Part shown: one piece after another, positions 23,187 through 33,962 of the stretch
Layout: each line of letters starts with the position of its first letter
Position numbering within the stretch: the first letter of the stretch is position 1
Source: Pachypanchax playfairii
Lineage: Eukaryota; Chordata; Actinopteri; Cyprinodontiformes; Aplocheilidae
Assembly: GCA_006937955.1 (NCBI GenBank)
Contig: SSNP01000125.1
Location: 898,072 to 962,071, forward strand
DNA: 64,000 nucleotides
Direction: 5' to 3'
Made by a program: the position numbers and the translations under genes
Notes under the pieces: model-generated
Seen by the model: the letters and a program-made list of their open reading frames with translations, nothing else
The model's database searches: none
Told to the model about the DNA's origin: nothing

Positions 23187-24653
23187 CTATTTGTTCTTGT
23201 CACAGAACAGTTCACTAGCAAGGTCAAATAATTTAAAGGACATAGTAGGAGCAGGCGTTGTCTTGTGGTTCTTTAGTTTGGAACCAGCAACATGTTTTTC
23301 TATGTTGCCTCCTTTTCTCTCTGCCTTCAACTTTTTCTTTGGCTCCTCTATGTTTGCATTTGAAGAACCATCTTGAAACTGTCCACCTGGCCTTAAATTC
23401 ATGTCTGAGGATTCAACTTCATCTTCCCTCTTACGCTTTTTGGAGCTACAGCTTTTTGTTGAAATGTAGCTTCCAGCCTGATTTCTCTCATTTTTCCTCA
23501 CACACTGCATACCCTCAGCAAACCTTTGCAGTTCAGAAATTTCCCTGTCCTTGTCTCTGATGATGGTCTGGAGTTTATTTAATTGCATCCTGTGTCGCTC
23601 TTCAGATCCTGGATGCTGGAACTGCTGTTGCGTTGACTCCTTCTGGTCTTCCAAAGCAAGAGACTTCCACGTTTGCTTCTTCTGCCTTAAAATCTCTATT
23701 GAACTCTGCAGTTTGGAAATGTCATTGCCTTGATCTGAAATGACCCTCTGGAGTTTGCTTAACTCCTCTCTGTGTCTGTTCTCAGAATTTTGAAGCTTGG
23801 ACCTCCAAATGAGCTCATGGTTCTCAAAGTCCTGCTGTCCCTTTGACTTGTCATTCTGCGTTTTCTCAGCTTCTTCAAGCTGAATCTCCAACATTCTTAT
23901 CTTTCTCTTATATCTGTCTTCACTTTCTTGAAGCTGAGACTTCTGCTGAGTGATGCCGACTGGAGTAACATTCACTCCCTTTGTCATCTTTTTCCGGTAC
24001 ATTGACAGGTTCTGGGTTTTTGAAGTGATACCTTTCCATGTTGTCCTCTGCTGTTTGAAAGTTTCAGCAGTCTTCTGCAATGTCATGATTTCTATGTTTT
24101 GTTTCCTGATGACTTCCTTCTGTTCCTCTAACAGCGTGGTGTGAGTTTTTGTGAGGCCCTGCAGTTCCTTCTTATGGTTCTCCTCAGATTTATCAAGCTG
24201 TTCTTTCAGTTTGGACTCTTTGAGGTCAAAATCCTGCTGTAGCTCCCACAACTTCTTTTGAAAGTCTCTATCTATTGTGGTGAAGCTTTCTGCAACATGA
24301 ATTTTCTTGTCATGTTTGTCATCATCCTTTGCACCTTTAAGTTGTTTGGCTTGTCTCTGTAGTTGCTTGATTATCTTCTGCAACTCTTGTATTTCGTTTG
24401 CATGTCGTTCCTTAGTTCTTCTAAGTTTGTCTTTTAGTTTGGACTCCCTTTCCATAAAATACTGCAGATTGGCAGTTTGTTTGCCTTCCTCTGCTGAGGC
24501 CTCATCTCTCTGCTGGGTTTCTGTGGTAGATTTTAGGTCCAACACAGACTGTTCCTCCACAAAGCAGTTGAATTTCACTCGTGCTGCAGATGCAATTGTC
24601 ATGCAGATGGGCTGCTTGAAGGAATGGTGTTCACAGGATTCTTGTTTATCCAT
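23187..24653 (-). CDS. Intronless coiled-coil protein with degenerate internal repeats (488 aa), unknown function
   Basis: A single uninterrupted frame. The first in-frame ATG is at 24653 (start M-D-K-Q-E-S); the frame is open for a few codons upstream without another ATG. From about residue 60 to 390 the protein is strongly charged and heptad-like. Units of about 60-75 residues share S-K-L-x-x-x-x-x-x-E-x-x-H-x-x-E-L-x-x-L-Q, and two end in Q-x-x-T-W-K-x. Residues around 405-415 are a basic cluster (S-K-K-R-K-R), a possible nuclear signal. The C-terminus is Lys-rich and then hydrophobic (S-F-K-L-F-D-L-A-S-E-L-F). No enzymatic domain, signal peptide or membrane segment is seen. I do not recognise the family; it may be a lineage-specific gene or an expressed retrocopy. 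Confidence 0.6.
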   Translation of the reverse strand: MDKQESCEHHSFKQPICMTIASAARVKFNCFVEEQSVLDLKSTTETQQRDEASAEEGKQTANLQYFMERESKLKDKLRRTKERHANEIQELQKIIKQLQRQAKQLKGAKDDDKHDKKIHVAESFTTIDRDFQKKLWELQQDFDLKESKLKEQLDKSEENHKKELQGLTKTHTTLLEEQKEVIRKQNIEIMTLQKTAETFKQQRTTWKGITSKTQNLSMYRKKMTKGVNVTPVGITQQKSQLQESEDRYKRKIRMLEIQLEEAEKTQNDKSKGQQDFENHELIWRSKLQNSENRHREELSKLQRVISDQGNDISKLQSSIEILRQKKQTWKSLALEDQKESTQQQFQHPGSEERHRMQLNKLQTIIRDKDREISELQRFAEGMQCVRKNERNQAGSYISTKSCSSKKRKREDEVESSDMNLRPGGQFQDGSSNANIEEPKKKLKAERKGGNIEKHVAGSKLKNHKTTPAPTMSFKLFDLASELFCDKNK

Positions 24654-24685
24654 AGTGATACTCAAATGCTCAATAACTATCAGAG

Positions 24686-24694
24686 TTTTTTATA
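24686..24694 (-). promoter_or_regulatory. TATA box upstream of the coiled-coil gene
   Basis: On the minus strand TATAAAAAA lies 33-41 nt before the ATG at 24653. If used at normal spacing it would leave a 5' leader of only about 5-15 nt. It supports a real promoter but is only a motif match. Confidence 0.4.
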
Positions 24695-24889
24695 GTAGGC
24701 TGATAAAATTTCTAACTGGTGTCTGTAAAAACGCTGTGTCTTGTTCAAGAACTCAGTACAAATGAATTAGAATCTACTGCACACAAGAGTTCCATCTGCC
24801 TTTGATGACATCATAGGAAAATAGAACTAGAATAATAGAATAGAACTCTCATGTTGTCATGGTGTCTATTATGAGCATTCTAGCTTAAG

Positions 24890-25050
24890 GTGGTACACAC
24901 TGTTTCCTGCTCTCTAAACTACGCCTCGGCTGTAGGAAAGCCCACAGGACGAAAGCAGCAGCAGGTATTCTATTCAATTAGCTTCATTAAATTAGCCTAT
25001 GCTAATATGTTAGCTTTTCCCAGTCAGCTAGCTTACGATCATTGGTCATT
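24890..25050. other. TTAGC-rich spacer
   Basis: Repeated ttagc/gctaa words (also at 25400-25520), a composition common in fish intergenic DNA. No gene. Confidence 0.4.
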
Positions 25051-25378
25051 CCGGAATAGCGCTATAACTGGTGGCAGCTTGTTGGAGTAGCTCTGTGACT
25101 TAGCTAGCATTTGCTAGCATTTTTTTATTCTTTTTGAGTATTTCTTGATGGTTTTTTTCTTCTGGAAATATTTTCTAGATTCTTCATAATCGGCTGCAGC
25201 ACAGACCGCTACAGGAGATCCTTCCTGTCCACACCTAGAACCCTCTACAGGAGATCCTTCCTGTCCACACCTAGAACTCGCTATGGCTCCCTGAAGAATA
25301 ACTGAGCTACAACAACACTCGAATTTCCCTTCGGGGATTAATAAAGTATTTTTTTTTTTATTTGATTTGATTTGATTG
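25051..25378 (+). mobile_element. Internally deleted L2/Rex1-like LINE (5' UTR joined to 3' end)
   Basis: Starts 'ccggaatagcgctataactg', identical in type to the start of the copy at 49268. After about 130 bp it jumps directly to the 3' end (attcttcataatcggctgcagc). The 'caggagatccttcctgtcc' segment occurs twice in tandem. It ends 'tcggggattaataaagtatt' plus a TTTGA-type tail. All of the enzyme-coding part is missing. Confidence 0.7.
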
Positions 25379-26148
25379 TCCTAAGTTATGTTGTGTTTTT
25401 TAGCATAGCGCTTGTTAGCTTATGCTAATCAGATAACTCATGCTAGTCATTAGGCTTCTGCTAATGAGCTAACTTATGCTATTAAACTAACAAACTTCAG
25501 CTAACTTTTTTGGCTAATTTCAGAGCTTTCATTTAGCTATTGGGTAGAATTTAATGGATACATAACATACTTTGCATTTACACTTCTGTTTTGCAGGAAA
25601 TGCAACTTCTCTAAATATAACTTAGATTATTCTTGTTATAAATATGTTCGTACTTTTTTTTATTATTTATGTACTATTGTTTATGTCTCATTTATAATTG
25701 TCTTTAAAGCTGCTATCCTTAATTTGCATAACAAATTAGCTTAACATGTTTTTTTTCATGCCCATTAAAAATGTTTTAACACAGCATGGATAAAAATATG
25801 TTGTTAAGATAAAAAAAAAATGAAAAAAAATAATTAAGTAGTTCTCCGGTATTTGTCTAAAAACATCAACCAATCAAATGGTTTGCCCCGAAAGGAATGA
25901 TTGGACAGTCTCTCCAGCCATACGGACTTCCGCAATATGGGTTCTGAGCTCCTAAAAAACTGAGACATATTACCGCAGAACACGACTGCTGCAGTGTTCG
26001 CCGCTCTACCATGTCATAGCAGGAGAAACAGCTGCCTCAGCCTTCTCCCTTTATCACCCTCCTCTTTTTACAGTTCAAATCTATATACACAAGTTTTATA
26101 AAGATTTTTGTCATTTGAAGGTTTCATGTTTTTGAACTCACACAGTTT
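25379..26148. other. No gene seen
   Basis: AT-rich with ttagc words; two ccaatca words near 25870. No supported feature. Confidence 0.4.
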
Positions 26149-26640
26149 ATCATGTATAGGGTTGCCAACTACAGTACCTGTAAAAAAAATAAGGAACACC
26201 CCCCACACACATGCACACTACCCCCGCACACATCCACATCAACCCACTCGGTGTTTTTTTTTTTCCCAACTCAGGATGTTTAATCAACTTAAATTTAATG
26301 CATGTGTAAAACAAATGCACATAAAACAATTATTCCACAATTTATTCAGTGGAAAAAAAAAATCAAAATCTTTCCTCAACAAATACTGGTTGTGCTTAGC
26401 CTCACAGGCAGAAAAGTTTTTCTTTGAGTTTGTCTTTCTTTTCATTAAGAGTCCCGTTTAACTTAAAACAGTTAGAAATAAAACTGTGAATGTGCAAAAT
26501 GCAAAAAATAAATAAAAAACATAAACATTAAATATTGCACACTGCAAAAACATCAACACCTTTTGCCTGAAATGTCTTGAGGGTTAATTTGTGTTAAATG
26601 TCATTGACCTTGGGGTTTTAAAAGCCCAGTGCTACACAGC

Positions 26641-27046
26641 CTACTTTTTCCAGAGGTATTTCTTCTGACTTCTTGCTGCAGAAAGGAGCTGTTTGTCTTT
26701 CAGTGCTGCAGAGTAAAACTCGGAGCAAGACATTTCATAGTTGAGGCTAACAATGAGCTCACTCCGAATTAATTCAGTACTGCATTTGTTACGCACATCC
26801 GTCCACTTATTTTTCATAAGTGAGAAAATCTTTTCCACAAACCCTGTGGAAGATGGGATGCTGAGGACAAAGGATACCACAGCCTGAATGTTGGGGAGAT
26901 CAGCTGCCTGGAGAACTTGCATCCACTTTTCTGCTGTTCCTTTGCTCTGCCACTTCTCCTTCTCCTGAGGCACTGCGGTAAGGCGCTCAAGAAGGCTGTT
27001 TGTTGTCACACACTCTTCATAAAGGTTGTCCATAGAGATGTTTAGT
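26641..27046 (-). CDS. hAT transposase, exon 3 (dimerisation domain)
   Basis: Follows a splice acceptor (AATGACAG) and completes the Gln codon split by the previous intron. It encodes the C-terminal hAT dimerisation region with the I-P-S-S-T-G-F-V-E-K-I-F-S pattern. The Glu in V-E-K is in the position of the third catalytic acidic residue, and a following M-K-N-K-W-T-D-V-R is typical. Ends K-K-Y-L-W-K-K and a TAG stop. Confidence 0.8.
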
Positions 27047-27338
27047 CTGTCATTAGAGAAAAAAAACTTGTATGACTGGAGTCATGAGTGGCACATACTG
27101 TAGGTCATTTGCAGTGTTCAGTAAAGAAATTAGAAGAATAAACATTTTCGAATTTTGCACATTTAGTTCTGTTTATTTAAATGTGTAAAATGTGTAAAAC
27201 TGTATAAACGTGTATATCAGATTATGTCTTCATTTGAACATTTTATATCAATTATATTTATTTGAACATTTTATATCACTTATATTTATTGTTTATAACC
27301 ATAAATAATGCTTATACAAGCAATTGTTTCAAACTTAC
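27047..27338 (-). other. Intron 2 of hAT transposase
   Basis: 292 nt from GTAAGTTTG to ...AATGACAG on the minus strand; AT-rich. Confidence 0.7.
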
Positions 27339-28591
27339 TGATCAACCAAGTGAAGCCGCTCAGCGATCTTCTCCATATCATCAAAGGATATCTTCCCAGA
27401 CACTAAAGAGAGGGGCTGCAGGTGAAAAAGCCAGTTGTCTTCGGAGAAGTCGAACCACTTCTGGACATAACTGATGGCAGTGTTTAAGAAGGCTGTAAAT
27501 TCCTGCCTGGCAACATCAGCATCAGCTGGCGAGAGATGCAGGAGCTTCTGTCTTGTTAGGTACCCATAGAACCCATCATCTCTTCTCTGAATTAATCTTC
27601 GTAGAAAAGAGTCCATGATGGAATAAAGGTCAACAGATGTGGTTACATTCTTCTCCAGCTTTTTCACCACCTCTTCAAACAGGGACATGACATTGCTACA
27701 GAAGAGAAGATACACTTCCGCAATGTCTGGCTCTTCCTCAAGTCCAGTAGCATCTTCTGTCAGCCTCAGCAGTTTTTTCAGGTGCCTTGGACATTCCTCA
27801 CCAATGCTGATGAGATATGACTTCAGTGGTTTCCAGTTTTGCAGCAGGCGGGTGATTGCAGGATTGAGTGACAGCCATCTTGTCACCACGTGGCGCAGGA
27901 TTTCATGGAATTCACTATCACAAAACTCACAGAACTCTTTCAAAGACTCTCTCCTTTTGGCAGAGGTGGAGAAGAAACTGTAAATCTTGAGGACAATACT
28001 TTCCACATCCACTGAGAGCTGGTCCAAAGCTTTTCTCACGGTATTGTGGACAATATGTGCATGGCAGTTGCCGCGAAGAATCTCAGAGTTGATCTCCCTC
28101 AGTTTTGTGAAGACTGAGTTGTGGACGCCATAGTTGACATTTGCATCGTCAGCACTGAATGCTGAAACATGATGCAGGGATAGACCTGTGGTTTGAAGAG
28201 AGCTTTGTATTGTTCGGACTATTCCCTCTGCAGACTCCTCTGGGTTTTCTACAAAATCGATTACCTTGTTGACTACCCCATTCTCTGGTGTGAAAAACTG
28301 CACAGCCAAAGGAAACATTTTGCGGTTGCCCTTATTAGAGGCATCTGTGTGAAGAGAGAATGGGAGCGGACTCCCACCACATTTCGATATTTTGGTCACC
28401 TCCTCTATTGCCTTTGGAGACAGGACATCTGTGACAATTGCCTCAGCTTTCGTCCTGCCACAGGACATTTTCTTGGCAATGCTGGAATCCTTCAGCGTTT
28501 GTACAGTAAGCCTGAGTGCACAGTCAGCTGAGTTGTAACTCAAAGCATGCTTAACAGTGTGGTAGACTTGAGCTACTTCAGCAGCAGTCAC
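27339..28591 (-). CDS. hAT transposase, exon 2 (RNase H-like catalytic domain)
   Basis: 1,253 nt, open throughout. It holds the first catalytic Asp in L-H-T-D-A-S-N-K-G-N and a second Asp in S-A-D-D-A-N. The hAT C-x-x-H pair appears as N-C-H-A-H-I-V-H-N, followed by R-W-L-S-L with the conserved Trp. The exon starts at GTG after the acceptor TTGACAG and ends CTTGGTTGATCA before GTAAG. It joins exon 1 in phase 0 and exon 3 in phase 2. Confidence 0.85.
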
Positions 28592-28735
28592 CTGTCAAGA
28601 AGAAAAATATATGTATATTTTAACCCAGGTTAACAGGCATACAAAAATATCTAGTAAATTTACATAAGAATTAATAAAAGGTCTTCAGTATTTTTTTTCT
28701 CCTTTGGTTTGCAATAAAACATTCTGTTTACTTAC

Positions 28736-29075
28736 CATATCTGCCTCCGGAGTTGCCTGATGGACAACAAATCTGTCAAGGCTTCCTTTTGTTTGAGTGA
28801 TCCTTGTTTGCTGAACGTGTCCCCCACCAGATCCATGCTGCCTTACATCGGATATCCCTCTATGAGCTACCGAAAAAACTCGGCGGCAAACAGTGCAGTT
28901 CGCTTTAAAGACGTTGTCGTGCACTTTCGCCAACCACGTGTGGTTTTTTTTCCCACTCTTGTCTGTATTTTTGTAATCGTCTTCTCTTCTTTTTGGGGGG
29001 TGTCGTAGCATTACTGCTTGTGGGAGCCTCATTGTCGTCAAAAAAGTGCTCGGAGTCTAAGCCGGCAACATCCAT
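28736..29075 (-). CDS. hAT transposase, exon 1 (BED finger), one frameshift
   Basis: The BED-type finger is clear: H-T-W-L-A-K-V-H, then C-x-x-C in A-N-C-T-V-C-R-R, then a G-I-S-D-V-R-Q-H...G-H-V segment. The exon ends ATG|GTAAG at 28736. The natural upstream frame from the ATG at 29075 (M-D-V-A-G-L-D) leaves the BED frame at a C6-A5 run near 28991-29001, consistent with one extra base. Alternatively translation starts at the in-frame ATG at 29032, which would avoid the shift. Whether the shift is a mutation, an assembly error or irrelevant cannot be decided here. Confidence 0.65.
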
Positions 29076-29414
29076 GTGCTGCTTTGTTGACGCTGTCCTG
29101 TGTTTCCGGTAACAGTGGTAACAGTGGCCCACCTTGACCAATGAGCTGATACGACACGTTTATTGATCCACCCCCTTTGAGTGTATTGTTAGCTCATTGG
29201 TCACCAAAACGAAAAAAAAGAAAAAGAATAAACAGAGTGACAAGATTGCAGTCCATTTACATGACATTGATTTATTTTGTGAGGAATATTTAATTCTCTC
29301 GAAAATACGGAACAAATAGCGTTCCTTATCAGTTCAATACGGAACGTGTAAAATTTTTTCTAAATAAAGGACGATTCCGTTTTTTAAGGGACCGTTGGCA
29401 ACCCTAATCATGTA

Positions 29415-30057
29415 CAGGTTTAATTTTTAAAACCTGAAAAAAGAAAACGCAGAGGGTGTAAAACATTTTATTTTGTATCATAGATATCTACAGCAAAGTT
29501 ACAGAGGAACTTTCAGACAGTGAGTTCAGTTAGTTACAGAGAATAAAAAATGCTCCGGGGTAGGGGGACGACCTCTTGGTGATTCTGGTGTTTAGCAAAA
29601 TTTTCATAAGTCAAGCCTCCCTATTGGTGTAATTAGTGATGAAATGACCTAAAAACACTGCACATGCTTCAACTCTCTTGTGTTTTAATGTTCTCTTCTT
29701 CAGTTTGATTCAGTGTTACAGAGTTGTTACAATGTACATAATTATAAACATTAAAATGCTTGTTGTAGAAGTAGATTTATCATAAAACCCTGCTGTCTTA
29801 TATAATCAGTATTTTTCTCTGATAGTGTTTTATTTCCCTCTAATCACCTTTTCTTTGCTGCTCTTTTCAATATGTAGTTCAAATAAGCTCATCGTGGACA
29901 TCAAAAAAACATTTTAAAATTGTGATTTAAATGATTCATTTGACCTCATTTTTTTACTTTGGCTAAATGACAGCACATCGTAAATCTTAAAAGAAATATT
30001 GCCTGTTTGCATTAATTAGTCCATATGGCTTAAAACTAACAAAATTAAATAAAATTT
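29415..30057. other. No gene seen
   Basis: AT-rich single-copy-looking DNA flanking the hAT insertion. Confidence 0.4.
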
Positions 30058-30185
30058 ACATATAAATTATTGGGAGGAAGCCGAAGTCCCCGGATAAAAC
30101 CCACATATGCAGGGGAGAATATGTTGAAAGGTCCCAGCCTGGTTTTGAACCCAGGACCTTCTTGCGACCACTATGCAGCCTTGTA
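30058..30185 (-). repeat. Dispersed repeat remnant
   Basis: Read on the minus strand it contains 'aaggtcctgggttcaaaacc' and a 'ccggggacttcggcttcc' segment, a widespread vertebrate dispersed repeat. Related to 22730-22935. Confidence 0.45.
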
Positions 30186-30273
30186 TCTGCATATCGGGTT
30201 GTGTGAGTGAGAAACAAAAACAACACAGAAGAAACCATTTTCTCTTGTTTTTAATAATAATAATAATAATAAT

Positions 30274-30905
30274 ATCAAATCAAATCAAAAATACTTTATT
30301 AATCCCCGAAGGGAAATTCAAGTGTTGTTGTAGCTCAGTTCTTTTTCAGGGAGCCATAGAGAGTTCTAGCTGTGGACAGGAAGGATCTCCTGTAGAGGGT
30401 TCTAGGTGTGGACAGGAAGGATCTCCTGTAGCGTCTGTGCTGCAGCAGATTATGAAGAATCTTCTGACTGAAGACACTCTGTTGTTGAGTTACTATGTTG
30501 TGAAGAGGATGATGAGGGTTTTCCATCATGTTCTTCATCCTCCTTTGGACAATCAACTCAAGAGACTCCAGTTCAGTCTCCAGGACACAATCAGTCCTCC
30601 TTATCCATCTGTTCAGCCTCTTCATGTCACTTGCTCTGATGCTGCTTCCCCAACAGGTGACTGCAGATGTGATCAGCTGACAAACTCCTCTTCTTTTGCA
30701 GCTCCTCTTCAAATCTCTGTCTGCTCTTATTGTTTGAAAGCCAGGCAGAGACACGCTGGAGTCCAGGATATGTTCCTTTAGCCATGTCTCAGTAAAACAC
30801 ATTATGCTGCATTCCTGATACTCTGGCTGGGTCTTCAACAGAGTTTCAAGTTCATCCACTTTGTTAGCAAAGAGATCTCACATTTGTCAGTATATTTGTC
30901 AGTCA
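30274..30905 (-). mobile_element. Internally deleted L2/Rex1-like LINE with fused open frame
   Basis: The 3' end is on the left (tail of TTTGA units, 'cccgaagggaaattcaag'). The start of the endonuclease region is on the right. Between residues matching the endonuclease start and those matching the far C-terminal region of the polymerase, the whole middle is missing. The same junction occurs at 49268-50230. It carries the tandem 'caggagatccttcctgtcc' duplication. Confidence 0.75.
30335..30859 (-). CDS. Fused LINE remnant frame (endonuclease start + polymerase C-terminus, ~174 aa)
   Basis: The frame starts at GTG where the sister copy at 49694 has ATG. The first part (D-E-L-E-T-L-L...M-C-F-T-E-T-W-L-K-E) is the beginning of an APE-type endonuclease. 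After R-D-L-K-R-S-C-K-R-R-G it jumps to V-C-Q-L-I-T-S-A-V-T-C-W-G, a C-terminal polymerase segment. No complete catalytic domain remains. Translation is not demonstrated; the open frame may simply be young. Confidence 0.4.
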   Translation of the reverse strand: MDELETLLKTQPEYQECSIMCFTETWLKEHILDSSVSLPGFQTIRADRDLKRSCKRRGVCQLITSAVTCWGSSIRASDMKRLNRWIRRTDCVLETELESLELIVQRRMKNMMENPHHPLHNIVTQQQSVFSQKILHNLLQHRRYRRSFLSTPRTLYRRSFLSTARTLYGSLKKN

Positions 30906-30924
30906 ATATAAATAATTAATATAA

Positions 30925-31135
30925 TTAATTAATCCCTCTTTGGGGAAATTACTTTTCTGCATTTGACCCATCGTCATGCATGAGGTGAGGAGCATACAGC
31001 AGCCATTTTGTACGGTGGGGCAGGTGCGGGGTTTAGTATCTGCCTCAGGACACTTCAAAATGTAACATCTGAATCGAACCTCAGTCGTCCTATCAAGGGG
31101 CGATCTCCCGCCCCACTAGGCCACAGCCATCCCAT
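30925..31135. repeat. Dispersed fish repeat
   Basis: Contains 'tctgcatttgacccatcg' and 'ccccactaggccacagcc', the usual start and end words of a common fish SINE-like element. Related to 8030-8225. Confidence 0.55.
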
Positions 31136-33462
31136 TACCTACATTAGCATTAGCAATGTAGCAAAGATAGAATTCTAGAAGCAGAGATGCTTGTTAATAA
31201 TAGCTCTGCTATAGAGAAGGATAAACAAAAATGTAGCAGAACTCAAATCTCCACTTGTTCCTGTTTAAATACAACTTGACGTTAGCATCGTAGCATCCAG
31301 CTGCTACAAAAACTCTGAAAAGCAACTGTTTAAAGCTATCATGAGCTGTTGCTTCAAAAGTAAGTCAATGACTAGTGGGATTGTTTATAGTACAGTCCAT
31401 TTAGGCATAAACCTACTGTAAAGTGGGTCATTTAATGTTGTATTAAAGTTGCTACTGGCAATTAAAACGGATAAATGCTCCTTCTGTAATAAGTGATGTT
31501 CTGTCACTGTTCCTTACACAAGCAAGTCTGAAAAGCTTAAAGCAAATGTATCCTGTCATCTGAAGTATTTTGTGCAAATGTTGACGCAGCAAAACATTAG
31601 TGCTGAATTTGCCTGCAGTGCCCCCTGGAGGAGCACTGTTGAGTTGCACATCTCCACAATGAACTGAAACTTATTCTGACATTTTGCACCCTGCTGGGGA
31701 GCTGATCCAACCCCCAAAACATCTTGACCACCGTACCACTGACCCACAGCTGTCTCTCATTGTCACTCACCATCACTACATGCATTCAAGCACCACTTAT
31801 GTCTTCTTCTTTTTTTGAGCAGAACGTAAATCCAGCACTGCAGTCAGCTCATGGCGGGCCCACGCACATCTTAGTGTGTGGCTGATAGCTTTGGTGCAGA
31901 AATCTGGAGTCATGCTGGCGCTAAATATAGACAGAGGTTTTATGTAAGCTGAGGTGAATCATTCTGTTCCACACATTTCAGCACATTTACTCACACACGC
32001 TGAATAAATGACACAGCACAGGTAAAGAAAGAAGAGATTAAAAAAAAAAAACAAAGGTGTTAATAGACGTTTATACCAGCTACCTAAAATGGATTTGGAG
32101 AGCTGACAATGCAGCATATGCTTCCTGTCTGCTAACTGAAAACATGTTTGCATATATTTCTGTTTATTTGCAGGCTTCCTGTGAGCAAAGAGATTTTAAT
32201 ATATTACCAGAGCTGGAAAGGGAGTGATTGCATTTACTTTGATGGGTTGAATCTTTGCCTTTTTCTTATTTGTTTAAGGATATATCAATGCAAATTTCCT
32301 TCCCACTGGTGCACTTTAGTTCAAAACTACAAGTCAACAGCCTCGAGCCAGGCTAAAATGATCTTAGTTGATACAGGAGCAAAGATTGCCCTCATTATTG
32401 ATTTTGTCTGACACAAAATGATGAAGACGTTAGGTGTTAAAATGAATTATTTCCAATTAAAAATGTGGAACAAGGGATGGATTTGAGCCAAAACGGGAGG
32501 AATCGAAGAAATTATTCAACAAGTAATAAAGAAAGACAAGATGAACAGAAAAGAGACTAAAATGTGGTGATAATGTCAAACTAATGTCTCTTTCCAGGGA
32601 ATCACCTTTGACGTCGACAGGTAACTTTAGAACAGCAAGCAGACAAAAAAAGCAAAAATCACACATGAGCAGCGTTTCTTGAATTCCAAATAAGACAGAA
32701 AACCAAGGGCATCCCGTTATCCTTTGTCTTCAGGGATTAGAAGATAGAAATCTTTTCTCATAGATGAAGTTTGTTCTCTTTAGTTCAGCTTCACACACAC
32801 ACACACATTTCCTTCTGTTACATCATGTTAATTCATTCTTATCCTCAAGAATCGGAGATGTGGACGTGACAATTGTGTCTGTTTGGATTCTCGTCTTGGT
32901 CTAATTTGGCTTCCATCTCTTTGTCACTTCATGGAGGACACATGTAATCCAGTTAATGAGCAGTAAAGCTTGTAAGGATGTCAACACTTTATTATCTGCT
33001 TAATCATCTTGAGATTAAGAGCAATATCATCGTTCATCTTACAAACCGTGTCTGTCAGTTACACATTCTACAGCGTGTGGAAGTTCCCAAACCTCGTAAA
33101 AAGTTTAAGAATATAGAATCCGAACTTCAGATTCTAGACGAGGTCTTACTTCAAGTGTAAATAATTTTTTGTACTTTCGAGTCTATAAAAGTTCCAACGT
33201 GCTAAAATAGATACAGACTTTTAGTTGGCAACAAAATATCCACAATACCAACTTTATATTCAGCTTTAGTACATTTATGAGGTTTAAGTTTGGTGGTTTT
33301 GACTTATTTTAGGGTGGACATCTTAGAATTTTGTGTTGCCAGTAATATTATTGTAATATTATTGAAAAGAGTAGCATCTGAGACTTTATGCACCAAGTTT
33401 CATGCTTGTATCACTGTTTGAATGATTGTTATTATATTGGCTATTATCTGCTCTACTAAAGT
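31136..33462. other. No gene seen
   Basis: AT-rich. A short CA run at about 32792. No supported frame or repeat. Confidence 0.4.
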
Positions 33463-33962
33463 GGACAAGAGACCAGGTCCAGAGAACTGGTGGACCACTT
33501 TGTGTCCTGGGGTGGGAACAATCATCTCATCATGAATGTGAACAAGACAAAGGAGATGATTGTAGATTTTAGGAAGAGCAGCAACATACCAAAACCCATT
33601 TCCATCATGGGAGAAGAAGTGCAGGAGTATAAATACCTGGTGTTCACCTGGACAACAGACTGAACTGGAGACACAACTATGATGCTGTTTTTAGGAAGAG
33701 ACAGAGCAGATTGTACTGATCTGAGTCCTCTTGAGTTGACTGTACCAAAAAGGATGAAGAACATGATGGAAAACCCTCATCATCTTCTTCACAACACAGT
33801 AACTCAACAGCAGAGTGTCTTCAGTCAGAAGATTCTTCAGATAAACACAGACACTGCAGGAGATCCTTCCTGTCTACAGGTAGAACCCTCTATAATGATT
33901 CTCTGTAGAAGAACTGAGTTACAACATCTAACTTTCCTTTGAATAAAGTTTTATTTAAGTAA
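33463..33962 (+). mobile_element. L2/Rex1-like LINE, 5'-truncated and internally deleted
   Basis: Encodes the polymerase segment with N-K-T-K-E-M-I-V-D-F-R-K and I-S-I-M-G-E-E-V, typical of L2-type elements. It then jumps to the far C-terminal region shared with the copies at 30274 and 49268 and ends in 'gaataaagttttatttaag'. Frames are broken. It keeps a segment that the other copies lack, so its deletion is different. Confidence 0.65.

Larger units (their letters stand above)
26157..29406 (-). mobile_element. hAT transposon, 3.25 kb, near-complete
   Basis: Terminal inverted repeats are TAGGGTTGCCAAC (26157-26169) and GTTGGCAACCCTA (29394-29406), 13 of 13 matching. The perfect 8-bp target duplication ATCATGTA flanks both sides (26149-26156 and 29407-29414). 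Inside, on the minus strand, is a three-exon BED/hAT transposase gene whose splice sites are consistent in frame, with one apparent frameshift in exon 1. The insertion is younger than the decayed elements around it. Confidence 0.9.

Noticed and set aside
28905..29141. A separate small gene starting upstream of the hAT BED finger
   Set aside because: Its frame leads directly into exon 1 of the transposase and leaves it at a homopolymer run, so it is better read as the same exon with a frameshift.
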